Source: Apostichopus japonicus
Lineage: Eukaryota; Echinodermata; Holothuroidea; Aspidochirotida; Stichopodidae
Direction: 5' to 3'
Length of the DNA stretch: 64,000 bases
Assembly (NCBI RefSeq): GCF_037975245.1
Contig: NC_092576.1
Span: 33,086,611 to 33,150,610, forward strand
Shown: positions 24,330 through 37,275 of the stretch, piece by piece
Layout: the number at the start of each line of letters is the position of its first letter
Numbering within the stretch: position 1 is the stretch's first letter
Position numbers and translations under genes: made by a program
The notes under the pieces: model-generated
What the model was told of the DNA's origin: nothing
The model's input: only the letters and a program-made list of their open reading frames with translations
The model's database searches: none

Positions 24330-25080
24330 GGGTTTTAAATGCATGTTTGTACAGGGACGTCATTCTGCCGAGGAATGGCGTTCTGTGCATTCAAGGCTGA
24401 ATGGTTGCATGCTCTGCGATTTTGCATGGAGAATTGCACACGGTGCCTTGGTGACCAATCTAAACGATATAATTGGCTGTGCCAAAGGACCGGCTGTGAC
24501 AGTTTATAGAGAACTGCCCATGTTTTCTTGGCATTGTTGCTTTGTTTTAAACTTATCGGAGTGGTTCCAGACCTGGACCGACCTTGTAACGGGAGACCGT
24601 CATTGGTCGGTAGGACATGGTTTTGTTTTATATGGGGTAGATCCTCCAGTTTGTTATGTTGCTGTGTTGCATCGTATTATATGTGATTGTGCAATTTTCA
24701 ACAACAAAAAAAACGTGTTTGGAGGAATAGATGCGATACAGTTTTTAGAGGAAAATTTTCCAGTTGGCAGGCAGTCCTGGGCGGTGAAATGTGACATTCC
24801 CCTTCAGGTTGAAGGCGATTGTCGCCGTTTATCTGGGGCTTCTTTTTTTAACACTGTAAGCTGGGGAGGGGTGTTTCGTTTTGCTGCGTGCCGGCCGTCC
24901 TTTTGTAGTTTTTGTTAATGTTTGATTGGGTAGTTGGGGGATTGTCTCTGCAGGTCGATGGGCGTATTTACTTTTTTTTTTGGCTCGCTTGACTTTAGTT
25001 TTGTTTGTCAGAATGAGATGGTCGGGTAGTACCGTTTAGCCGTGACGTTTTAAATCCCACAGGGTGGGTCACGTAAAAAG
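24330..25080 (+). mobile_element. Non-LTR retrotransposon 3' end (L1/Tx1-like), copy 1
   Basis: An open frame of 191 codons (24343-24918) resembles the zinc-binding region at the C-terminus of L1/Tx1-type reverse transcriptases. It has WRSVHSRLNG and CDFAWRIAHGALVTNL, then further W/C-rich text, and a late I-x-L-Q-V-E-G-D-x-R-R-L segment that is typical of the extreme C-terminus. The usual CxxC cluster is degraded. The polymerase core is absent, so the copy is 5' truncated. After the stop a 3' UTR of about 160 bp ends in a nested hairpin and GTAAAAAG. GC content is well above its surroundings, consistent with insertion. The start codon of the open frame is not meaningful. Confidence 0.75.
25041..25073 (+). 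other. 3'-terminal hairpin of LINE copy 1
   Basis: The outer stem is CGTGA (25041-25045) with TCACG (25069-25073). The inner stem is CCCAC (25056-25060) with GTGGG (25064-25068) around a 3-nt loop. It lies just before the terminal GTAAAAAG. LINEs of several clades use a 3' hairpin to recruit their own reverse transcriptase, which makes this a candidate recognition structure. Confidence 0.65.
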
Positions 25081-26258
25081 CGCACTTAGTAAAGTACAAT
25101 CTATAATGTACATATATACTTTACTGTTGAGTCGTAAACACTTGTGGACAAATCCGTCAAGAAATTTATTATACAAACAGTTAACGTATGTATTACAATG
25201 GTTTTACATTTTATGAGAAGAAAAATGTGTAAACCAGGACAAGAGACATCACTTTGTTTGAATAATGAAGCTAATAGTTTCTTGAAAACAACTATATACT
25301 CGACCTTCAACGGAATAGGCATAAGTCGATCAATTAGATGTCACGTAAGTGTTAATACTGATGGTATTCTGATATTTGACATCGCTGCTCTCATGAATTT
25401 TAAACATTGCCTCTTTTGCTCGTTGGACGTCTCCAATAGCCTCTGACACCATTCCTACCGTTTGGCCTATTTTGTTTCGGTCTGCGCATACCGCCATAGT
25501 AGTAATTCAATTCAATTGCTATCATTGCTAGATGAGGTTACAGGTCTTGTACCTATGGTAGTATACTTAAAGCAAAAGCTCTGCAATTTTGCTCGTAATT
25601 TTGCAATGGGGTAGTTGCACCGAGGGGCTTGTTGCCGTTTCATACTTGATCTGATTCGTGTCTATTGAATATGATTAGGCAGTGACTTGGGATCAGACTA
25701 TTTGTTTTTGCAACTTATATTAATCCGCAGGTGAGTTTACCCTGTATTATCCATAGGTTAATATAAAGTCAGCTGACGACAACGGGCCAATCAAATTCGA
25801 GATAATTTAACTAGTATGAACGAGTATAAGTTAATGCTTGAATTTACAGATATCCGTGGTAAGGTTTGTGGATGGAGTGCATACACAAATTCGAACTGAA
25901 TTTCATTAAAACCAGGATAACTTCACCCTCCCTTCCGTTTGGAATCGGCAAAATGCAATAAGAGATAACATGTGAAGTGGTAGTCACTCTTCCTATAACT
26001 GAGAAAAGTAGAGAAACACTTAAGCATGGCATATATAACGCCTCCACCTAACGATTGAAACTATTTTTAATATTGTTAATACCCAGCGGGATAGAAGAGG
26101 ATTTATGTCGGCCTATGGCATCACACAATGCCGAGCACTGTGAGGGATCATTGCCATATACAGATCTATATCTATAATGTTATATTAAGACTGGGAGTGT
26201 ATGAGAGCATTCAAACCACAGAAGAAGATTATTTGCCCTAAAATCTGAAACTGCAGTA
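25081..26258. other. Spacer between inverted LINE copies
   Basis: This is 1.18 kb of AT-rich sequence. Open frames at 25101-25446 and 25844-26047 show no recognisable domain. Confidence 0.5.
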
Positions 26259-26635
26259 CTTTTTACGTGACCCGCCATGCGGGATACAAAACGTCACGGC
26301 CAAATGGCACTACTAAACCATCCCATTCTTACAAACGAAACTCAGGTCAAGCGAGCCAACAAAGTACATACGCCCACCGACCTGCAGAGACAAAACGGCC
26401 AACCACCCACTGAAACATTAAAAAAAAAAAAAAGGACGACCAATACGCAGCGAAACAGAACAACCCTCCCCTCTACACCACCGTCCAAAAAAAGCAGCCC
26501 CAGATAAACGGCGAAAATCGCCTTCAACCTGAAGGCGAATGTCAGACTTCACCGCCTGCAGGACTGCCTGCCAACTGGCAAATTTCCCCAATAAAACAAC
26601 ATTACATCTATTCCTCCAAACAAGTTTTTTTTTTT
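26259..26635 (-). mobile_element. Same LINE 3' end, copy 2 (inverted, shorter)
   Basis: The minus strand aligns with 24713-25080 of copy 1, including the GTTTGGAGGAATAGATG start, the CAGGTTGAAGGCGAT coding text, the 3' UTR and the GTCACGTAAAAAG end. It is more severely 5' truncated. Frames are broken relative to copy 1, and a run of A/T (26420-26432) interrupts it. Together the two copies make an inverted repeat of about 370 bp with a 1.18-kb loop. Confidence 0.8.
26266..26298 (-). other. 3'-terminal hairpin of LINE copy 2
   Basis: The inner stem is CCCGC with GCGGG (26271-26283), loop ATG on the minus strand. Copy 1 has CCCAC with GTGGG, so one base pair changed on both sides while pairing was kept. 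The outer CGTGA/TCACG stem is identical. Confidence 0.65.
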
Positions 26636-26639
26636 TTAC

Positions 26640-29455
26640 TTCAGTGAATTACATCTTTAGCTCAAAATGTGTCTTATACACTTGTCTATGTCGTATTCCA
26701 AATTGTCGAACACGCACACCTATGTTATGTTTATTATGCGTACAATATACATTGATTTGGGTCAAACTCAAGTATGTATGATACATAAACTATCTAAAAC
26801 GGACTTAACCAGTTTGATATGCATTACATTGGAATAAACACATGTTATCTTTCTCTTTGATCAGACCGAAAACTCTTAAAACATTGGGGCAAACTACCAT
26901 TTTGTTGTTGTTTAATGTTAAACCGCTTTATATCCGAAACCGACCATCGTCGCTAAAGGTGAAAACCGTGTAAACATTACTTTTGAGAAATCGTTACAAA
27001 GTAAGATGCTTTGCTAATTTTACCGTATATTTGATCTTTTTATCTCTGATCTTCTAAAACATTTCCATGAACATGATCAATTGCACTTTGACTAACTGTC
27101 TCCAAATCTGCAGAGGATTCGGCATTTGTAAAATATGCTTTTAATGCTGAAATTTGGCATATATACAATTCCAGCCGAGTATTTATTCAATCAAAAATTA
27201 ACTGTAAAACCAGATATAAATGTTTTAATATTAGTTTATTCAAAGTCTTGGAAGAGGTATCATAGACTGATCAATGGTTTTTACAATTATAAAAGATATG
27301 TATGTAATAAATAGTACAGCACATTACAGACTAATATTGAACTGAAACTAGGTAAGAAAAGGGTAACATTGAAGAATTATTGTACTAAATATAGGTGTGG
27401 CTATCTAAAGTTTGAATTATTTGATTGTATAATGTAATTAAATCATATTTAAATGTATTTATTTTTAGATTAAAGAAGTAAAAACAGTTTTAAAGAGCTT
27501 GCTATCTTTATTTTAACATATTCCAGACGAACGTAAAATATTTTCACCTGAACAGTCTAATAAGAACTACAAATGACTTTGTCGTGATTAGGTTTTAAAC
27601 CCATAAAAACCATATATGATAACTGACAACTCGCAACTGTTAACAAACTTTTATTAGAAGTTAATTCTCAATTAAAATGTATGTATTATCTTGTAATAAT
27701 CGAAATAAATCGAAATTCAGACTATTTCTGCTATGTTTTAAGCTTTTTTTTACCAAAAATAGAAGTAAACATATTCCAGTTGAGGGAGCTGCTCAAAACC
27801 CAATATCATACAGCAGTAGAGCATTACAGGATGAACTAATTGACCAAAGAAAAATATGATGCAAGTACTAACCGAGAAAAATATTATCTGACTTGTCCGA
27901 AAATTAGAAAGTCATAACTTCCTTGATCGAAGAGTTTGTTAGCAGCTTCGGTAAATCGATTGGTTTGATCATCAACTTTCTTGGTAAACATTCTCTTTCC
28001 GTCTTTTCTTCGAGGGTTTTTGTCGTTATTTTCCTTGATATTTCCTAGGCTTAAGTTAAACCTATATGTTTCTTTCTGTTTTATAGATATTCTCGTTATT
28101 ACGTGATGAATATTTAGGAAGAGGTACAGACAATCAACGACGTAAACTAGGGCTACTATCGTACTAAATGTAGTAACTAAACGTTATTTTACATGGAAAA
28201 CGTTACTCTATAAATGCTCTTTTCAATCTGCAATAAATATAACAATCATAACGCCAATTTTTTCTTGTAAATGCACTTTCGATTTGTCAATGAAAGTTAG
28301 TTATATTATAGAGGATAACAGGTTAATATGTCTACGCGACTGGCTTAGAAAATATGTGATACGTGTTCGCCCTCGTTTCATTGGAACTTTAAAAGTTATA
28401 CTTGGATGTGTTTAAATCATATATTACGCCATGCATTATGCAGTTATTGTTTTACATCGATACATATTTCTCTAGATCTTTTTACGTTCATATTTCTATA
28501 TTTTTTAAGTATTAATATTAACGTATATTTTTTATTCACACATTAAGTATTCCCCATGTAATCCCCCATGTTTGTATTTCAGCAGAGCGATGACTGCTAA
28601 CATATCTTTGACTTTCTGCATAAGTAGTTCAGACAAAGGATATGGTGTTCAGTTTACCAAAAGTTGCCAAGTGTAATCGTAATCACACAGTATACCTTGA
28701 ATAGAAAACCGAGGTCAAAGTCCTGTTTTGACGATTGCAGTAAAGTCATTAGGTAAATCTTGAACTAATATTAATCAGTAACAAGATAAAACTTCTCATC
28801 TGGAGGTTGTAGCATCCAACAGTTAGATGAAAGATCATTTAAAATCCAATGATTGACCTACCTATTAAAGTATATTATTGAAATCCAGTGTTAGTGTATT
28901 TTATAAATCAAATACATTAAATACATAGTGAATCTTTAAGTTAATATTTCTTAGCCCAGCAGGATTACATGTTATACAGGGACCGAAAATATCACCTAGC
29001 ACGTTCCGAACACCTATCAATACTATCAAACCAAATACTATTATTTTCCACACATTTAAGTGATCTCACAGATATTTGTTATGTTACCTCAGCGATATAA
29101 CGCACACTTCATTTGCTGGATACGTAGTTCCAGACAAAGAAAGCTGAATGATGATAATGATTGCATGAAAGGTCGTGTTCGATTTAGTCTCTAATATTTC
29201 TGTATTTGGCTATTGAAAAAGTTATATTATAAAGTATGAACGTAATGCCACCATATATACGTAATATTTTTCTCATCTGATCTTGGTAAGTGCTGGAGCG
29301 AATTCAGAGCATAATCAAGTGCTGAATAAATAAGGGAGTGTTAACTAGGGGATCAGTGAAAACAAAGTCCGTGTAGAGGGTACTCTAAAGAAAAAAACGA
29401 TGTCACTAGGCACTGTTTACTATTGTATATAGGTTTCTCAATTACAATTAGTAAA
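26640..29455. other. Non-coding AT-rich region
   Basis: I see no supported gene, RNA or mobile element. The short frame at 27677-27859 lacks any signature. Sequence near 28560-28640 weakly resembles 29090-29160, possibly an old local duplication. Confidence 0.45.
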
Positions 29456-29459
29456 ATAT

Positions 29460-32185
29460 GAGGGTACATTACAGCTTTTACTCTTGAAGAAGTTCTTTCC
29501 CGGATGAACTAAAAAAATACTGACGATAATACGATAATACACCCTACCCCATTGCGTACGCCACTGTCAATCATAAAAAATAAAACAGCACATATCAAGC
29601 ACTAACGTAGTTAAAGATCCATTCTGGGCCTAAAGTAAAAAGTTCTATATTGACAATCCAGCGTTATTGCCAGTTAATACTAACGGCCACCATTCCATTA
29701 AATTGTGCTCTAATTTAGAATAGTAATGAATGAATGTGTGCATGCTCGTTACTATCTTTGAACTATCTTAATTAGAAGTTGTCATGTCCAACGTCGTTCG
29801 TAAGCTTATACTCGTACTTTCTAAAGTAGCTTTTGGTTTTATATTTAGACTACAAGTGGTTTGTTTAAATTAAAACACCCCTCTCCCTACCCCTCTTGTT
29901 ATAAATTACAGTGCTGCCTATTTCAAAGGCGTCACGGTATGCATTATAAGGTAAGAAAGTACAAATAATAACGAAACTTACATCACAAAATATTTAGAAA
30001 ACGAGGTTGCCTAACAAAGTGTTTTAATAATACGTAACGACTGATTTAACCAGAAATCAATTTTAAACACAATTCAGTTATTTTACAACCTCGAATAGCA
30101 ATGGACGATTATTTAACTTTAATATACCTGATTGTAGCCTAACAATCAAAGATATTGTACGATGTTAATTTAGTAGGAACCAATACAAATCTGTTTTTGT
30201 ATTATTAAACAAGCAACATAAATACAAGATGGCGTTTGTTTCTTCAGAGTAAAGGAACTAGTGTTATAATGCAGGAGTTATGTAGATGTATAATAATGCA
30301 CCCTAAGTAATTTATCGGCTCAAACTTGTATTTAAAGATAATGAATAGGTTTTAAGTGTTTAAAAGGAATTTAATGTACCCGTTTGGTAGTCTCAATTGA
30401 AGTGAGAAACATTTTATAATAACTTTTGACGTCAAGTTGGAATGTATGACACAAACAATGTCTGTAGCGAGTAATATGTACGTACCCTACGTTCAAGAGC
30501 TGATTAAGGTATTTTGAAATTATTTGCTTACCTTGTTATAGGAATTTCAAATTAAAAAAACAGAATCTTCCGAGTAGGTGTAGATGGAAGACACAACATC
30601 CGCCACATAGACATACACATTCACATAATATTAACTGCACATACACGTTACAGTAGTGTCGTAACAGCTACGCTATGTTTGTATGTTAACGAAGAAGAAT
30701 ATGATAATCAGTTTATCAAAGGTCGTGTTGATTTAGACGGCAGTAATTATGTATATTATAAGTATATTGTCATTGAGTAAATAGGTTTACCATAGAAGAT
30801 GATATTGCCGGTTAAATTCCATATTTTTGGCTATTGCTGCTAGTATTTATACGTGACGCGTTCAACTTAGTTTTAAGATTCTATCTAACAATTTGCAGTA
30901 CAAGTCCAGCAATGTTAATTTAAATAAACAGAATAACCTAAGTACAATCATCAAATTAACTCCAGCTTGGTTTTTCTTAAAAAGTGACCCTAGACTTAAA
31001 AATCGTCGCAAAATCTGGCAAGAAAATAATGTAGATTTAGGGAGTGACGTTGGTAGAAAGAATTTGCTATAAGAATTCGGTAATATTTAGCATTGTAAAT
31101 GATGACGAATATAAAATGCAATGTATTCCTAACGCTGGAAGATAATCGACGGGAGGCGAGTGGGTATGCCGCGGTCATATCACCTAAATGTTTGTTCAAT
31201 CCAAGCTCATTCAGCTGATTAAACTCCACGAATCTAGCACGACTATCTCATGTTGATACTGTTCATTCCTAACACGCATTAATATTTATTTTAGTCTGAA
31301 TTTAATATAAGCAATAGAGAAAAGGGATGAGTAGATATGGAACCAAACCGGCAAAGCAAATTTAAACCATTGCGACAAACATGACACTTTTAAAACAAAT
31401 TTTAATAAGAAATATAATATAAATACAGGGCATTGGATGTTATCTTTACTCCATGTTATTTTATGGACGTGTAAATAAACACGAACACTGTATCATATTC
31501 GTCATATGTAGTGGTGATACTTTGTTTCATTATATTGAAACGAGCAAAGTTACCAACAAAACAACCTGTGAGAAAACTGTGATTCTATGTGATCAAGATG
31601 TACAATGTATCAAGAGAGATGTTAATCGTTCACTTCAACCGCCATGCCAGCAGCAGTTCTTAACATTAATGCAAAGCTGAACGCGCACTGAGAACCCAGG
31701 CAAAGTATTTATCAAGGTCTTATCAGTAATCTATTTCCAACAAAAAAACACAAAAACACAAGTAAATACAAAAGAAGCTTTAACAATAGACAAAGACTAC
31801 AAAGTACGAATCAGAATGGGCATTTTCGATAACCTAGGTTAAGCATTTATCTGTTGTATTATCAGTAATCCATTTGCAACTTCGAAAAACACTTCAGCAA
31901 AACGAAATTAAATACAAAAGACGCTATTAACAGTAGACGAATTCAAAGTACGAATTAGAAATGGCATTCCTAACATAGTGAGCAATTTTTATTTTGAACT
32001 AACAGTTAAAGGTGAAAAGCCTAGCAAAGCGAAAGTAAACGTACAAACATGTCTTGTGAAGTTAAAACGCGACCTCTTTGGAATTTACCTTTATTATATT
32101 TCTATAATAATAAAAAATCCACTGATTACCACTGATTTACATATAACCTACATTTACAAGTGGTTTGTGTGAAAAAATAATGCAA
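29460..32185. repeat. Diverged segmental duplication, block 1
   Basis: This block aligns in patches, in the same order and orientation, with 35580-37275. Matching pairs include 29540-29590 with 35620-35665, 29745-29870 with 35810-35905, 30005-30115 with 36020-36175, and 31590-31640 with 36760-36815. Block 1 is longer because of insertions. Within it, 31703-31826 and 31838-31974 form a further tandem pair of about 135 bp. Confidence 0.75.
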
Positions 32186-33862
32186 ATAATTGTTGCTTAT
32201 TTCTTTGAGCTTCCCACTGAATCGTTTTAATGTAGGTTCTTAATTATATTGTACGACTGGACGTTTTATTGACATATTTCTAATATGGATATAACGTCAA
32301 TGCAAGCTCGTCGCCAAGGTTAACAGTGTCGAACCATGTAAATAAACCGTGTAGCATGTAGTTCTCAACTTTCATCGAGAATGTATATATCATTTTAACA
32401 GATCTTGTAAACGTTTTTCATATTTCTTGTTTTTGTTTTCCTGTGAGTAGTTTGAGAGCCATCAACGATTAGTATATCCCTAAGTACTTTTCCTTCCTCC
32501 ATTTATACAGGAAATCCCAAACATAGAGGAGAAGGAATTGTCATGCTCAGACCGAAAAGTCTAGTGCCTGGTATGTCTGATATTTCCTACATATCAGGAG
32601 CAAGAGCAAAGCATTACTTTTCAATTTTGATTGATATGTTGATGTTTATCATTGAACAGTTCACTGATTGATGTTGTGAACGCATCGTTGCTACAAAATA
32701 CCACTGCTAGCAAAGTACCTATATTTATGCGACAGTAGTGACATATTATCATTTAAAGTGAAACAAAACGTGGAAAATGCGTTCCTTAGCCAGTTTAGTA
32801 TCAAACGAGAGCGGTATACGTCTTAATTCATATGAAACGTGCCTTTATATTCCTTGATAAATATATGAGATTTGTTATCATACCTAATCATATTACAATA
32901 TGTGCAAGGAATATATTTTAATTTATCTTATTTTTAAAACTAAATTGTAACACAAAGGTAAATAGTCAACTTTCGTTTTATGATAATGGCGTTTAAAAGG
33001 CATGTGTTCAATTAAATGTCGTCTACAGCTCCTCCTGTTGTAGGTAGCTAATAAAGACTGTCAGTACAAGGACACAGGCAAAACAGTACACATCCACAAT
33101 AACAAACAGTTTCTTTAACTTGTTTTGCAAATGGTAGTTCAGCGGTAACATATTTCATTACTAGTAGACAAGTGTGTAGGTAAACAGATATTTGAGGTGT
33201 AATACATCGTCTAACTTCCGTGGTTGTAACTTTCTTCTGTTTGAGTCATTGCGTAAATATATGCCATAAGATATGCGGTAGTCTAGCATGCATGTATAGT
33301 GAGACATCGTATATCATACGTATTTGCAAAGTAGAATTTATAACCACCAAATATTAACCTATTAATGGTATAGCGAAACAACAAAATGTAAAAGTACCAA
33401 ATATTTCAACTGTATATAAGAGGATAAAACAGGTGCTCTTGTCCGTTTCTTACACAAATTCGCACCTCCAATGGTATACAAATTATCGCCTAACATTGTC
33501 TAACTAAGAACGACTCTGACTAACGAATCTTGTAGTTACTGGTAATACGTTTTTAACAGATTACTTGGAATTATTTCAAAACGCTGCTTTTATAGTATTG
33601 TCGTTCTTAACAGGTAACCGTTAACATATATATTTTGTTTTTGAACAACAGTTTACTTCATAATGTTGAGGGTTTATGGGGTTATATAAGTAACAAGAGA
33701 AGTACAATTCACTATTTATTACATGATACATATCTGTTACAATTAACATTTTTAAACCCATAAAGTAACGACTATGCGCAATAACCGTTCACTTACTTAC
33801 GTCACTCAAATTGTATTGTATATATGACATACAACATACAACATACAACCAATACAGTATAT

Positions 33863-33863
<1 letters not shown>
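32186..33863. other. Non-coding region between duplications
   Basis: AT-rich sequence; nothing supported on either strand. Confidence 0.45.

Positions 33864-33911
<48 letters not shown>
33864..33911. repeat. (AAT)n microsatellite at a LINE 3' end
   Basis: This is about 16 copies of AAT (ATT on the minus strand). It directly follows the GCGCTATATAAG terminus of the minus-strand LINE and is probably its simple-sequence tail. Confidence 0.95.
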
Positions 33912-33914
<3 letters not shown>

Positions 33915-34605
33915 CTACTTATATAGCGCCTCCCAAAACTCTCGAAGCGCCGTACAGAAAAAAAGAAAGTCATAAACAGATAAACCAGGCTAAGAAACCA
34001 AAAGATGTAAACTCAAAAAGATACGAAATACAATATACAGATAAAACAGCTAAGAAGATAAGACTATAGTAACCTACAAAAATAAATCAGGCTAAAAAGC
34101 AAACTAGTAACCATATAAAAAGAAGCAAATACTGTGACAGTTAAAAACAGCTAAAAAGGTAAGTTTTCAAATCTTTCTTAAAACGGTTAAGATGAGGTGC
34201 TTCACGAAGGTCCCAAGGCAAATTGTTCCAGACTTCGGGAGCTGCATCGCTGAAACATCTGTCTCCGTAGAATCTAGTGTTGCACCTGCGAGGACGACAT
34301 AGAAGGGTTTCGGACGACAAGCGGAGACGACGTTGTGGTGAGTAGGAAGCGACGAGGTCCCTCAGATAACTAGGGGCCATACCGTGAATAGCTTTGAAGG
34401 CAAGAATGGCAACTTTGTAACCAATGCGGAGATGGAGGGGCAGCCAGTGCAGATCACGGAGGATTGGAGAAATATGGTCGTGCTTCTTGGAACGTGTGAC
34501 AAGACGGGCGGCCGAATTCTGAATGAGCTGAAGTTTGGAAAGTTCAGTGGATGGAATGCCGTACAGGAGGCTGTTGCAGTAGTCCAAGCGGGACGTAATG
34601 AATGT
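33864..34605 (-). mobile_element. CR1/L2-type LINE, 5'-truncated
   Basis: A minus-strand frame (34587-34141, 148 codons) is the C-terminal end of a CR1/L2-family reverse transcriptase. It has LDYCNSLLYG, LQLIQNSAARLV, the LHWLP signature, YGDRCFSDAAPEVWNNLP and a final FKKDLKTYLF. The coding frame runs openly upstream to about 34600, where element similarity stops, so only the last fifth of the ORF was inserted. The 3' UTR ends GGCGCTATATAAG plus an ATT tail. The frame is intact, suggesting a fairly young insertion. Confidence 0.9.
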
Positions 34606-35575
34606 AATGACGTAATGAATTTAAGTACACATTGTGGTACCTTAAATCCAACACAACATCAGAACTGTTAACTAACATTCACACCCCAACATAAACATAT
34701 AAACAAATATAGATATCTTGAACATGGTTTGATATTGTTTTTAAATTAATTTATTTGCTAACGCTTAGCAAAGATCCAAATAATTTGCGTTGCTGTTTGT
34801 GTTGCCTTGTATTTATTAAATCTTATTCATCAATGTATGTGTAACCCCTTAGATCATAGAAAAAGTTCATATTGTTGCCGATACTCAGTTTAAAAGCTTA
34901 AACATCGTCCTCTATAAAGCCAATGTGTTTATATGTTGCTCAGCTTAAAACAATAATTGATCATATTAATACAAAATTTTATGATAAGAAAATTGGAAAG
35001 CAGTTTCCATTAGTAGCGTATATTAATCTTACATATTATAGTTACATCTAGATATGTTTGCACAAGAGAGGACATTTTGTTAATATTCCTGCTATTCTAA
35101 AATGATACACTAAATCGTCCTAAGACAAACAGGGACATCAACTCGAAACTGAACTCTTTGAAAAGACCTCTATGAATTTGTATGGGCTATTAAATCAATT
35201 TCCTGGTAATATCGACAAAAGTGTTCTGTGTGGGGTTTTGAGAAAAAACAATCCAATTGAAAAGAATCATGAGAGCGAAATAGATTAAAACAATATAAGG
35301 TAAATCACAACATATGTACTGCTTTCTCTTCCTTTGTTCAATTGGTGATTGTGTTTCAAGTGTACTTGAATTTCGAATACAGTTCTTGCTAACATCTATT
35401 GGTAAAAAAGTAGGTGTATCACTTTTTTTAAGCAAAGGCAGATGATGTTAAGGAGGCGATGCATCTCGTTCAATATTGTTCTCTGTGCATAGAACGTCAC
35501 TGTATCATATCAACGTGGTTATTTTTTTATACTCAGTTTACGCAATATCCCTTATTACTGAATGAAAGAGGCAAT
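34606..35575. other. Non-coding AT-rich region
   Basis: No supported feature; the minus-strand frame at 35190-35435 lacks signature motifs. Confidence 0.45.
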
Positions 35576-35579
35576 AAGT

Positions 35580-37275
35580 TGTTTTCCCCATGAGTTAAAA
35601 CAAGACTGACGATGAGAGCTAGGTGAATACCCCTACCCCATTGCGTATTCCACTGTCACTACTAAAATATAACAGCCCATATCAACCACTGATGACGTTA
35701 AAGATCTCATATATATGATGGGCTTTATAAAAACCTTCAACCGTGATAATCCAGCGTAAGACGTAAGGCCACGATTCCATTATATTGTGCGTTAATTGAG
35801 AATAGGAATGATTACGTGTTCGTTACTATCTACGAACTATCTCAAGAAGAAGTTGTCATGTCTAACGTCATTCGTTAGGCTACAAGTGGTTTGTTGGAAT
35901 TAAAATATCCTTCCTCACCAGTCACCACTCCTCTTCTTTAAAATAGCGTCAGCGTGCATTATGAGGTAAGCAAGTAACATAACACAACATAATGATACTT
36001 TCTTTAAAAAATATTTAGAAAACGAGGTTTGGATGACAAATAATTGTGTAATGTATTTGTTTTCACTAATAGTTAAACTGTAACGACTGATTTAATCAGA
36101 AATTAATTGTTCAAACCAAATGAGTTACTCACTTTCAAATCTCGAATAGATATGGACGAGTTTTTAACTTTAATACATGCAACGAGTGAACGTTAAAAGT
36201 AAACACATTGCCAATAAGTTAGTCGATTGCTTTCCAGACTAGATCTAGACTAACCCCTAGTCTGCCTTGGCTATTCATGATATTCATAGCATACAATTTA
36301 TTTTGGGTTAGTATTAGCTTGTTTAAGTAGAGTATCAATACTTACACTACGAATTCCATTTGAACTAACAAAGCCGCCTAAAATAACCAAGACAGCCATT
36401 GATGTTATTGGCTGCCAATATTGCCATTTGTTTAAAAACGTCAAGATACGCATACTTGCGGTATTGAACTTTTGTGACCTCATTGTTACAAAACTATGTA
36501 ACAAAAATCTTAGGATATTTGAGCCAAATTAAATGTCGGATTACTATTTAATTTACATTCATTGCGTGTATTGTTCTAAAGACATCTTATCTCTCTATCA
36601 TTATATTCAAAACGAGGAAAGTTAGACATTAGCGACATCAACACTTCCAAATAAGGGTAGAATAGTGACATACCATCTTAAAATTTAACCGGTCAAGCAT
36701 TTTTTGCAAGCTAACATGAAACTGAAACATGCACCAAAACGTTCATTATATGTGACTAGGTGTACAATGTTTAAAGAGAGATGTTAATCGTTTCGTAGTG
36801 TTTCAACCGACTGCAGTTACTTTGCTGTATATTATGATACTTAGAAGCAACCTATATGTCCGTTCTGTAAAACATGCCTAAACACTAAGTAGCTACAATA
36901 TTAACATATGGTTTAGGGCGCCATTTCATATCCAATGTTCAGTGCTGCGATGTGGCAACACGTGGACAGTAGGACAACAGTTTTGTTGTTGGTTAGTGTG
37001 ATACACCTTCAGATATCTACACTAGTAAGTATTTATTCCCTATCGTTTTATCAGTAATCTATTTAGACTTTGATAAACACTTCAGCAAAACGAAAGTAAA
37101 TACAAAGAGAGCTGTCAACAATAGATAACGAGTTCAAAGTACAAATCAGAAAGGGCATTAATCACATAGTGAACAATTTTCATTTGGATCTAACAGTTAA
37201 AATTAAACGACTCAGCCCAATAAAAGACACAAATATCTGGAGAAGTTATCAGCGGTCTCTGTGGAATTTACTTAT
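35580..37275. repeat. Diverged segmental duplication, block 2
   Basis: This is the counterpart of 29460-32185 (see there). The 135-bp sequence that is tandem in block 1 is single here (37030-37170), so the tandem step occurred after, or was lost since, the block duplication. Confidence 0.75.

Noticed and set aside
26277-26527. Two opposite frames of 61-76 codons
   Set aside because: Both lie across the inverted LINE copy and neither is the frame aligned with the open copy at 24343-24918.
34384-34671. Plus-strand frame of 95 codons
   Set aside because: Antisense to the CR1/L2 reverse transcriptase C-terminus.
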